From: Corynebacterium sp. NML130628
Lineage (GTDB): Bacteria > Actinomycetota > Actinomycetes > Mycobacteriales > Mycobacteriaceae
DNA: 64,000 nucleotides
Assembly (NCBI RefSeq): GCF_001875665.1
Contig: NZ_MLAL01000016.1
Span: forward strand, 1 to 64,000
Reading direction: 5' to 3'
The translations under genes were made by a program, and so were the position numbers. Under the pieces are notes generated by a model that did not search any database, was not told the origin of the DNA, and was given only the letters and a program-made list of their open reading frames with translations. Every line of letters starts with the position of its first letter. Position 1 is the first letter of the stretch. This document shows positions 58,015-64,000 of the stretch, piece by piece.

Positions 58015-58749
58015 GTGACTGAACAAGAAGCCGTTGAGCCTGAGCACCTCGACGAGTTCGGGGATGAAGCTTCGGAAACGCGCGGTAAGAGTAAGCGTAA
58101 GCGTCGCTTCGCCATCGTAGGTGGGGTCGTCGCTGGTCTTGTGGTGTTCGGGATCGGGCTACCGTTTACGCCGCTAATGCCCGTCAAGGGTGTGGTCGTG
58201 GACGGCAACAGTGTGCTTACGCCTGAGGCCGTGCAGGCCCAGTCGGATATTGAGCTGGGCACGCCGATGGGCCTGGTCAAGGTGCGGCGAGCTGCTGAAA
58301 ATATCGTGCAGGACCCTTGGGTGGACGTCGTTACGGTGCACCGCGACTGGCCGAGCACTGTGCGCGTCGACCTGAAAGAACGAGTCGCCGTCGCGTACTT
58401 ACAGCAGCCCGATGGCGCGCACTTGATCGATACCGAGGGCAAGGACTTCCTTATCGCGGAGCCTCCCGTTGGGGCGATGGAGCTTGTAGGCGTCGACGTT
58501 GAGAACAAGGACCAGATGAGGGATGCTGTGGCGGTTGCGGCATCGCTAAGCAGTGGCGCGCGTGCGCAGGTAGCAGCCTTGGAGTCGAAGGGGCGTTACT
58601 CGTTTGTGTTGCGACTGCACGACAACCGCAGGGTGGTGTGGGGTGCTGCTGAAGATAACGCTAACAAGTCGTTGGCGTTTGAAACCGTGCTGCAACGGGA
58701 GGGTGCCGAGTTCAATATTTCGAATCCGGAGCTCATCACTGCGCGGTAA
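58015..58749 (+). CDS. ftsQ: Cell division protein FtsQ
   Basis: 244 aa from the GTG at 58015, one base after the murC stop. A charged cytosolic N-terminus (about 1-30), one helix (about 32-50), then the POTRA domain (VKGVVVDGNSVLTPEAVQAQ) and the FtsQ domain (VTVHRDWPSTVRVDLKERVAVAYL). Forms FtsQLB with FtsL at the septum. Confidence 0.92.
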   Translation: MTEQEAVEPEHLDEFGDEASETRGKSKRKRRFAIVGGVVAGLVVFGIGLPFTPLMPVKGVVVDGNSVLTPEAVQAQSDIELGTPMGLVKVRRAAENIVQDPWVDVVTVHRDWPSTVRVDLKERVAVAYLQQPDGAHLIDTEGKDFLIAEPPVGAMELVGVDVENKDQMRDAVAVAASLSSGARAQVAALESKGRYSFVLRLHDNRRVVWGAAEDNANKSLAFETVLQREGAEFNISNPELITAR

Positions 58750-58771
58750 CGCAGCAAAACCCCAGGTCAAA

Positions 58772-58794
58772 ACCCTAAAGTAAAGGTTTAGGGT
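58772..58794. promoter_or_regulatory. Inverted repeat in the ftsQ-ftsZ gap
   Basis: ACCCTAAA (58772-58779) and TTTAGGGT (58787-58794), loop GTAAAGG. AT-rich stem without a T-run, so more likely an operator than a terminator. The octamer TTTAGGGT recurs 76 bases before divIVA (62674-62681). Confidence 0.35.
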
Positions 58795-58903
58795 CGAGAC
58801 ACGCCGAGGGAAACAATAAATTTTTTCGTGTTTTCGCCCATGATGGGATGCGTTACCGAAATTGTTGAAGTTCTAAGAAGTTTTGAAAGGCGAGACACTA
58901 CCC

Positions 58904-60121
58904 ATGACCTCTCCCGCAAACTACCTCGCCATGATCCGCGTCGTCGGTGTCGGTGGCGGTGGCGTTAACGCTGTCAACCGCATGATCGAAGAGGGCCTGA
59001 AAGGTGTGGAGTTCGTTGCGATCAACACGGACTCGCAGGCACTGCTCTTCACTGATGCAGACACGAAGCTCGACATTGGGCGTGAGGCGACTCGCGGACT
59101 TGGCGCCGGCGCGAACCCGGAGGTTGGCCGGACCTCAGCTGAGGACCACAAGCAGGAAATCGAAGAATCCCTCAAGGGCTCGGATATGGTCTTCGTGACC
59201 GCTGGCGAGGGTGGCGGCACTGGCACCGGCGCCGCACCTGTCGTCGCTGGGATTGCGAAGAAGATGGGCGCGCTGACCATTGGCGTTGTGACCCGTCCAT
59301 TTACGTTCGAGGGCAAGCGCCGTACCCGTCAGGCGCTTGAAGGTATCGCAAACCTGAAGGAAGTGTGCGATACCGTCATTGTCATTCCGAACGACCGCCT
59401 CCTGCAGCTGGGGGATTCGGACCTGTCCATGATGGACGCGTTCCGTGCGGCAGATGAGGTCCTTTACAATGGTGTTCAGGGCATTACGAACCTCATCACC
59501 ATCCCGGGCATGATCAACCTTGACTTTGCTGACGTGCGCTCGGTCATGGCTGACGCTGGTTCCGCCCTCATGGGTGTCGGCTCCTCGCGCGGTGAGAATC
59601 GCGTGATGAACGCAATGGAGCAGGCTATCAACTCGCCTCTGCTGGAGACCACCATGGAGGGGGCAAATGGTGTGCTCATTTCCATTGCCGGTGGCTCTGA
59701 TCTTGGCCTGAACGAGACCAGTGCTGCGGCCTCCATCGTGCAGGAAAAGGCCGACGATGACGCGAACATCATTTTCGGTACGATCTTCGACGACAATCTC
59801 GGGGACGAGGTGCGCGTCACGATCATCGCGACGGGCTTTGATGAGAAGGCCAATGCCCGCCCTGACGCGCAGCAGCCGGTAGACGCCTCCGCAGCGCCAG
59901 CGGATGAAGCTTCCGCGCCGTCTCCTTCTCGCGGCTCGCTGTTTGAAGATCGCGCCGCGGAGCAGGAGCGTCAGGATTCGCATCAGCCACGCCACCGTTT
60001 CGAGCCGCACCGCTCGGGTCTCTTCACGGGCAGCGACTCTGAGCCATCCTACGAGCGCCGTGGGCGCGAGGACCGTGGCAGCGACGATTTCGACGTCGAT
60101 GTCCCTGATTTCTTGCGTTAG
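58904..60121 (+). CDS. ftsZ: Cell division GTPase FtsZ
   Basis: 405 aa from the ATG at 58904, after GAAAGGCGAG. Tubulin-like GTPase that forms the Z-ring. [15 protein letters not shown], the signature [15 protein letters not shown], and [20 protein letters not shown] (T7 loop) are intact. A variable acidic/basic linker (about 320-390) leads to the C-terminal peptide DVDVPDFLR, which should dock SepF. It has its own 154-base upstream gap, so separate promoters are likely. Confidence 0.97.
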   Translation: MTSPANYLAMIRVVGVGGGGVNAVNRMIEEGLKGVEFVAINTDSQALLFTDADTKLDIGREATRGLGAGANPEVGRTSAEDHKQEIEESLKGSDMVFVTAGEGGGTGTGAAPVVAGIAKKMGALTIGVVTRPFTFEGKRRTRQALEGIANLKEVCDTVIVIPNDRLLQLGDSDLSMMDAFRAADEVLYNGVQGITNLITIPGMINLDFADVRSVMADAGSALMGVGSSRGENRVMNAMEQAINSPLLETTMEGANGVLISIAGGSDLGLNETSAAASIVQEKADDDANIIFGTIFDDNLGDEVRVTIIATGFDEKANARPDAQQPVDASAAPADEASAPSPSRGSLFEDRAAEQERQDSHQPRHRFEPHRSGLFTGSDSEPSYERRGREDRGSDDFDVDVPDFLR

Positions 60122-60130
60122 TCTGGGAGC

Positions 60131-60871
60131 ATGACTGACTCTCTTCTCGACGTAGCACAGCGCCCCGTCCGCATGGTTTTTACGAGCCGTGCGGGCGGGG
60201 CGTCGTCGTCCCCATATGATTCGTTTAACCTGGCGTTCCATGTTGGGGATGACCCGGAGGCTGTGCGGGCGAACCGTGCGCGGCTGGCGTCACTGCTTGG
60301 GGTTGATGAGGGACGCTTCGTCTGGATGGAGCAGCTCCACACCCCAACGGTGACAGTCGTGGACGGACCGCAGCCCGATCCGATCGAGGCTACTGACGCT
60401 ATCGTGACGACGACTCCGAACCTCGCACTGTGTGTACTCGTCGCAGACTGCACGCCGGTATTGCTGGCCGACTCTGTTGCCGGCGTGGTTGCAGCTGTAC
60501 ATGCTGGGCGCCTTGGGGCGCGCAACGGCATCGTGCGAAAGACCGTGGAGAAGATGTGCGAGCTAGGCGCCAAGCCCTCACAGATACAGGCACTGCTTGG
60601 CCCGGCGGCGGCTGGTGCGTCCTACGAAGTGCCAGCAGAGATGGCGGCGGACGTGGAACGCAAGCTGCCGGGATCTAGGACAACCACGCAGGCTGGAACG
60701 ACAGGGCTTGACATTCGTGCTGGTATTCGACGCCAGCTCAGCGAGTTGGGCGTGCAACGCATCGATGTTGACCCGCGCGACACAATCGCGGATGAAGACT
60801 TCTTTTCGTATCGGAGAGAATCGACTACTGGGCGCCAAGCCGGCGTCATTTGGCTAACTGGAGTGAAATAA
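60131..60871 (+). CDS. pgeF: Multicopper-polyphenol-oxidase-fold protein, PgeF/YfiH family
   Basis: 246 aa. FTSRAGGASSSPYDSFNLAFHVGDD, WMEQLHTPTVTVVDG, VADCTPVLLAD and AAVHAGRLGARNGI carry the metal/active-site His and Cys of the family. Members act on purine nucleosides and influence peptidoglycan precursor specificity in E. coli (PgeF). The conserved position after ftsZ in actinobacteria supports a wall-related editing role. GGGAG lies only 1 nt before the ATG, so initiation may be coupled to ftsZ. Confidence 0.9.
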   Translation: MTDSLLDVAQRPVRMVFTSRAGGASSSPYDSFNLAFHVGDDPEAVRANRARLASLLGVDEGRFVWMEQLHTPTVTVVDGPQPDPIEATDAIVTTTPNLALCVLVADCTPVLLADSVAGVVAAVHAGRLGARNGIVRKTVEKMCELGAKPSQIQALLGPAAAGASYEVPAEMAADVERKLPGSRTTTQAGTTGLDIRAGIRRQLSELGVQRIDVDPRDTIADEDFFSYRRESTTGRQAGVIWLTGVK

Positions 60872-61585
60872 ATGAGCACAACTGACATTGCGAACAATTT
60901 GGTGAAGGTGCAAGAACGGATTCGTGCAGCGGAGCAAGCCGCAGGCCGCGAGCCGGGAAGCGTGGCGTTGCTTCCGGTGACGAAGTTTCACCCCTGTTCC
61001 TCGATCGAGGTACTCGCTTCGGAGGGGATTCGACTGGTGGGCGAGAATCGGGAGCAGGAAGCTAGCAGCAAAGTGGCAACCCTCAAGGAACATGGCGTTG
61101 ACTGCGGCATCGCGATGATCGGCCAGATCCAATCGAAGAAGGCGAACGCCGTGGCACGGTGGGCGAGTGAGGTGCATTCGCTTGACTCGCTGAAGCTAGC
61201 GAAAGGCCTTGAACGGGGAATGGCGCTCGCGCTGGAGCGCGGGGACCGCACTTCCGATGTGCTCCCATGTCTCGTGCAGGTGTCGGCTGACGGTGACGAG
61301 AGCCGCGGCGGCATTGCGGTGGGTAATCTGGCGGAGTTGATTGCATCGCTTGAGGAGGCCGAACATCTTCGGTTCGATGGCTTCATGGTTGTCCCTCCGT
61401 TGGACGCTGATGCGAGCGCGGTGTTTGAGCAGGTCCGCGAACTTCGCGACACTTACGCAACGCAGCTTGAGCGCGCATTGCGCTTCTCCGCAGGGATGTC
61501 GGCGGATTTTGAAGAAGCGATTGCACATGGCTCAGATGTGGTGCGTGTCGGAACGGCTGTCATGGGTCCGAGACCCGTAGGCTGA
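60872..61585 (+). CDS. YggS/PROSC family pyridoxal-phosphate protein
   Basis: 237 aa single-domain PLP-binding protein for B6 and amino-acid homeostasis. PLP-Lys in LLPVTKFHPCSS; GENREQEASSK; GQIQSKKANAVARW where most relatives have GxLQxNK; DGFMVVPPLD; and C-terminal SDVVRVGTAVMG. The ATG directly follows the pgeF stop codon. Conserved ftsZ-pgeF-yggS-sepF order. Confidence 0.9.
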   Translation: MSTTDIANNLVKVQERIRAAEQAAGREPGSVALLPVTKFHPCSSIEVLASEGIRLVGENREQEASSKVATLKEHGVDCGIAMIGQIQSKKANAVARWASEVHSLDSLKLAKGLERGMALALERGDRTSDVLPCLVQVSADGDESRGGIAVGNLAELIASLEEAEHLRFDGFMVVPPLDADASAVFEQVRELRDTYATQLERALRFSAGMSADFEEAIAHGSDVVRVGTAVMGPRPVG

Positions 61586-61655
61586 AGCCCTAATCTGGAA
61601 TTACACACAAGTAATTTCTGCCCGTCAGCACAGGCAATATACGAGGAGCACCTAG

Positions 61656-62144
61656 ATGTCTTTTTTCGGCAGCGCGAAAGAATTTTTCGGTCTTGGCCCG
61701 TTCAACGAAGATGACCCATACTTCGACGAAGTGCAGTACGACGAGCGCGAGAATCGCCGCGAAGACACGGCAAGGCCGTCGCGGACATCTGAGTATGGCG
61801 GTGAAGAGCGTTACCGCTCCTCGGCCACGCGCGACTTCGCCGAGCGGGCACCGAAGTCCTACACTCCGCAGGTTGTGTCCACCGCTCCTCGTAACTACAA
61901 CGACGCGAAGGATATCGGTGAGCCATTCCGTGACGGCGACGCTGTAATTATGGAGCTGACTGATCTCGACGCCCACGATGCGAAGCGTATTGTCGACTTC
62001 GCAGCAGGTCTGTGCTTCGCGCTGCGCGGCAATATGTACAACCTGAGCCGGGGGATTGAGACCCGCCGCCGCGTATTCGCGATCGTTCCAGAGAACGCGC
62101 GTCTGACTGAGGTTGAGCTGCAACACACGGCGCGTCTTCGCTAA
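61656..62144 (+). CDS. sepF: Cell division protein SepF
   Basis: 162 aa. N-terminal membrane-binding helix (MSFFGSAKEFFGLG), a charged linker with many Arg/Glu/Tyr (about 18-85), and the C-terminal SepF fold (GDAVIMELTDLDAHDAKRIVDFAAGLCFALRG). Tethers FtsZ to the membrane in bacteria lacking FtsA/ZipA, such as this group. AGGAG precedes the ATG. Confidence 0.95.
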   Translation: MSFFGSAKEFFGLGPFNEDDPYFDEVQYDERENRREDTARPSRTSEYGGEERYRSSATRDFAERAPKSYTPQVVSTAPRNYNDAKDIGEPFRDGDAVIMELTDLDAHDAKRIVDFAAGLCFALRGNMYNLSRGIETRRRVFAIVPENARLTEVELQHTARLR

Positions 62145-62181
62145 TCGACTCCCAGCTCTGCCAAACATTGCGAAGAACAGG

Positions 62182-62187
62182 TAGTGT
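62182..62187 (+). promoter_or_regulatory. Predicted -10 of yggT (leaderless)
   Basis: TAGTGT ends exactly 7 nt before the yggT GTG; no ribosome site is present. Confidence 0.5.
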
Positions 62188-62194
62188 GTGACGC

Positions 62195-62488
62195 GTGTCT
62201 TTACTAGGAGCAATTCTTTACGCCGCGCTTGGGCTGTACTCACTGATCGTGGTTATCAGGATCATTGTTGAGATGGTGCAATCCTTCTCGAAGCAGTTCG
62301 ACCCGCCGAGTTGGTTTATGGTCATTGCGGAAGGGATGTTCGTGCTTACGGACCCGCCTGTGAAGTTCTTCCGCAAACTTATTCCGCCGATGAGAATGAG
62401 CGGAGGAGTTGGGATCGACGTCAGCGTCATTGTGCTCTTCGTGGCGATCATGTTGCTTCAGATGCTGGTTCGGGTCACGATGCTGTAG
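62195..62488 (+). CDS. YggT family membrane protein
   Basis: 97 aa, two membrane segments (about 4-28 and 73-95) around a loop with MFVLTDPPVKFFRKLIPP, the YggT signature. Found beside sepF and divIVA in actinobacteria and cyanobacteria; proposed to help membrane or division-site organisation, but the function is not established. Probably leaderless GTG start. A terminator follows. Confidence 0.9.
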   Translation: MSLLGAILYAALGLYSLIVVIRIIVEMVQSFSKQFDPPSWFMVIAEGMFVLTDPPVKFFRKLIPPMRMSGGVGIDVSVIVLFVAIMLLQMLVRVTML

Positions 62489-62502
62489 CGTCTTGTATTC
62501 GG

Positions 62503-62530
62503 AGGCACCTACGTAGGTAGGTGCCTTTTG
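62503..62530 (+). terminator. Terminator of yggT
   Basis: AGGCACCT (62503-62510) pairs with AGGTGCCT (62519-62526), followed by TTT. Confidence 0.8.
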
Positions 62531-62756
62531 TTGATTTTCCCGTAATTTCCACCAGGTTTGGGAGGAAATATTGGGCATCAGAGGCCGAAAAGGGGTATAA
62601 CTGGCGGTGATACCTAGTGCGTGTGAACCTATGCGTTACTATGGATCGATAAAAGAATGACGAACTATTAGATTTTAGGGTTCGCTTCCCGTAGCGTGGG
62701 AGGCAATCTGTGTCCGTGATGGTGCGGGCACAATATCGACATCGAAGGGAACGCCA

Positions 62757-63761
62757 ATGCCGCTGACACCAGCAGACGTGCACAATGTCGCTTTCAGCAA
62801 ACCACCAATTGGTAAGCGGGGCTACAACGAGGACGAGGTTGACCAGTTCCTGGACCTCGTGGAAGACACGCTCGCGCAACTGCAAGATGAGAACGATGAC
62901 CTTCGCGCCCGTGTCGAAGAACTCGGTGCTGGCGGATCTGCTGCTCCGGTTGCCCCGGCAGCCGCATCCAGCGATGTCGACGAAGCTGAGATTGCACAGC
63001 GCGTCGAGAAGAAGCTTCGCGCGGAGTACGAGCAGAAGCTTCGCGCTGCGCAGGACGCAAAGGTAGCGGCTGAGAAGGACGCTCAGGCCGCGAAGCAGGA
63101 AGCTGCGAAGGCTCGTCAGGAAGCTGAGCAGGCTGCAAAGCAGGCACCGAAGGCTGCTGCGCCACAGCAGGCCGCGGCTGTTGACCAGAACGCCGCTTCC
63201 GCAGATACGCACATGCAGGCAGCCAAGGTGTTGGGTCTCGCGCAGGAGATGGCTGATCGCCTCACCAATGATGCGCAGGCAGAGGCTCGTTCGATGCTCG
63301 ACGAAGCCCGCGGTTCCGCTGAGCGTCAGCTCGCTGACGCAGAGGCACGCTCGAAGAAGCAGCTGTCTGAGGCTGAGACCCACTCCCGTGAGCAGATCGA
63401 GGCCGCTGAGCGTAAGGCTGCAGAGACGAAGCAGTCGGCAGAGGCGCGTGCTCAGCAGCTCGTTGCAGACGCTGAGAAGAAAGCTGAGGAGACCACCAAC
63501 GAGGCCAACTCCCGCGCTGAGGCTCAGATTCGTCAGGCTGAGGAGCAGGCAACCAAGCTGCGCACTGAGGCTGAGCGTAAGCACACCGAGATCATGAACA
63601 CGGTGAAGCAGCAGCAGACGGCTCTCGAGAATCGCATTGCTGAGCTGCGCACTTTTGAGCGTGAGTACCGTACGCGTCTGCGCACGCTGCTCGAGTCGCA
63701 GCTGGAGGAGCTGGAGACTCGCGGTTCGTCCGCTCCGAGTGGCGACGCAGGCAATAAGTAG
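62757..63761 (+). CDS. divIVA: Polar growth scaffold DivIVA (Wag31)
   Basis: 334 aa coiled-coil protein that marks the poles and drives apical wall growth, essential in corynebacteria. The N-terminal DivIVA domain ([23 protein letters not shown]) has the membrane-curvature-binding lysine/arginine tip and [12 protein letters not shown] short Ala/Pro/Gly linker follows, then an Ala/Glu/Lys/Gln coiled coil (about 75-320). The first Thr region (LTPAD) resembles the site phosphorylated in mycobacterial Wag31. It has its own 226-base upstream region and a strong terminator. Confidence 0.95.
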   Translation: MPLTPADVHNVAFSKPPIGKRGYNEDEVDQFLDLVEDTLAQLQDENDDLRARVEELGAGGSAAPVAPAAASSDVDEAEIAQRVEKKLRAEYEQKLRAAQDAKVAAEKDAQAAKQEAAKARQEAEQAAKQAPKAAAPQQAAAVDQNAASADTHMQAAKVLGLAQEMADRLTNDAQAEARSMLDEARGSAERQLADAEARSKKQLSEAETHSREQIEAAERKAAETKQSAEARAQQLVADAEKKAEETTNEANSRAEAQIRQAEEQATKLRTEAERKHTEIMNTVKQQQTALENRIAELRTFEREYRTRLRTLLESQLEELETRGSSAPSGDAGNK

Positions 63762-63774
63762 TTTCTTTCGGACT

Positions 63775-63806
63775 CAACCACCATTCACCCCGGTGAATGG
63801 TGGTTG
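63775..63806 (+). terminator. Terminator of divIVA
   Basis: CAACCACCATTCACC (63775-63789) pairs perfectly with GGTGAATGGTGGTTG (63792-63806), a 15-bp stem with a 2-nt loop. Confidence 0.85.
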
Positions 63807-63831
63807 TTGCCATTTCAGGCAGCCCTAAGGC

Positions 63832-63837
63832 TAGAAT
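63832..63837 (+). promoter_or_regulatory. Predicted -10 of the downstream leader RNA
   Basis: TAGAAT, about 7 nt before the first hairpin of the leader at 63843, fits a transcript starting near 63844. Confidence 0.45.
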
Positions 63838-63841
63838 AAGA

Positions 63842-64000
63842 CGTGCTGCTCACCCCGCCTGAGGTGGGGAGGGAGCACGTGATGATCCGTCCATCAACGG
63901 GGAGCGTTTCCGGAAGAACGGCTGCAGAGCTATACGGCTCCGTTGCTTACTAGAACCGGACGTAATTAGGAAGCGTTATTTCTTTTTCACCGCAAATGAA
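63842..64000 (+). ncRNA. Probable ileS-type T-box leader, truncated by window end
   Basis: Begins with a strong compound hairpin (CGTGCT...AGCACG enclosing CCCCGCC/GGTGGGG), then GTGATGATCCG, in which ATC at 63885-63887 could be the isoleucine specifier. CTAGAACCGGACG near 63952-63964 resembles the linker of actinobacterial T-boxes. The diagnostic TGGnACCGCG antiterminator or anti-sequester element is not inside the window. divIVA is followed by ileS in related genomes, which supports the call. No coding sequence is visible in this stretch. Confidence 0.55.

Overview
The window looks like a chromosomal core segment of a Corynebacterium species (or a close mycolic-acid actinobacterium). The gene set and order follow the conserved corynebacterial/mycobacterial block that in M. 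tuberculosis runs roughly from glnA1 to wag31. It includes an LtsA-type asparagine synthetase, the bcc-aa3 oxidase genes ctaC-ctaF and ctaE-qcrCAB, PimB' and MptA mannosyltransferases, PknL, and a complete dcw cluster ending in sepF-yggT-divIVA. Many genes fit a corynebacterial leaderless layout (TAnnnT, about 7 nt, then ATG/GTG). GC content looks moderate to high by eye.

Layout. 1-1.96 kb is a scar: the edge of an IS3-family element, an MFS transporter gene that has lost its 5' end, a frameshifted IS21 istA remnant, and featureless DNA. 2-12.3 kb holds glnA, an RDD protein, then a seven-gene minus-strand run, gcvP-gcvT-gcvH-lipB-lipA-DUF4191-ThrE-like, combining glycine cleavage with lipoate synthesis. 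12.5-23.1 kb holds the three-lipoyl-domain E2 sucB, an unrecognised small gene, pepA, ilvE, a DUF3043 protein with cobT, erpA, an S41-like protease and ltsA/asnB. 23.5-30 kb encodes the cytochrome bc1-aa3 branch. 30-36 kb encodes two NlpC/P60 peptidoglycan hydrolases (the first behind a c-di-AMP riboswitch), pimB', glk, an acyltransferase, a 58-aa membrane protein and an RNase AS-like exonuclease. 36-43.5 kb holds aroG, pknL with its divergent Rv2175c-like partner, mptA-idsA, a GNAT protein, a HEPN protein and a DUF3040 protein. 43.8-63.8 kb is the division and wall cluster mraZ-rsmH-ftsL-ftsI-murE-murF-mraY-murD-ftsW-murG-murC-ftsQ-ftsZ-pgeF-yggS-sepF-yggT-divIVA. The last 160 bases look like the start of an ileS-type T-box leader.

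How the genes work together. LipB and LipA supply the cofactor for GcvH and the SucB E2. GlnA and LtsA manage amide nitrogen. The cta/qcr genes build the respiratory supercomplex. PimB', MptA and IdsA serve lipoglycan and isoprenoid synthesis. The dcw genes build and place the septum and growing pole.

I did not find a clearly new biological system. The most interesting points are two clusters of MraZ-box-like repeats upstream of mraZ, a perfect 298-bp internal repeat in sucB, a CobT-like protein whose catalytic Glu position holds Gln, a PknL that stops where PASTA domains would begin, the c-di-AMP riboswitch, and a mobile-element scar. All assignments were made by reading sequence; no database search was run.
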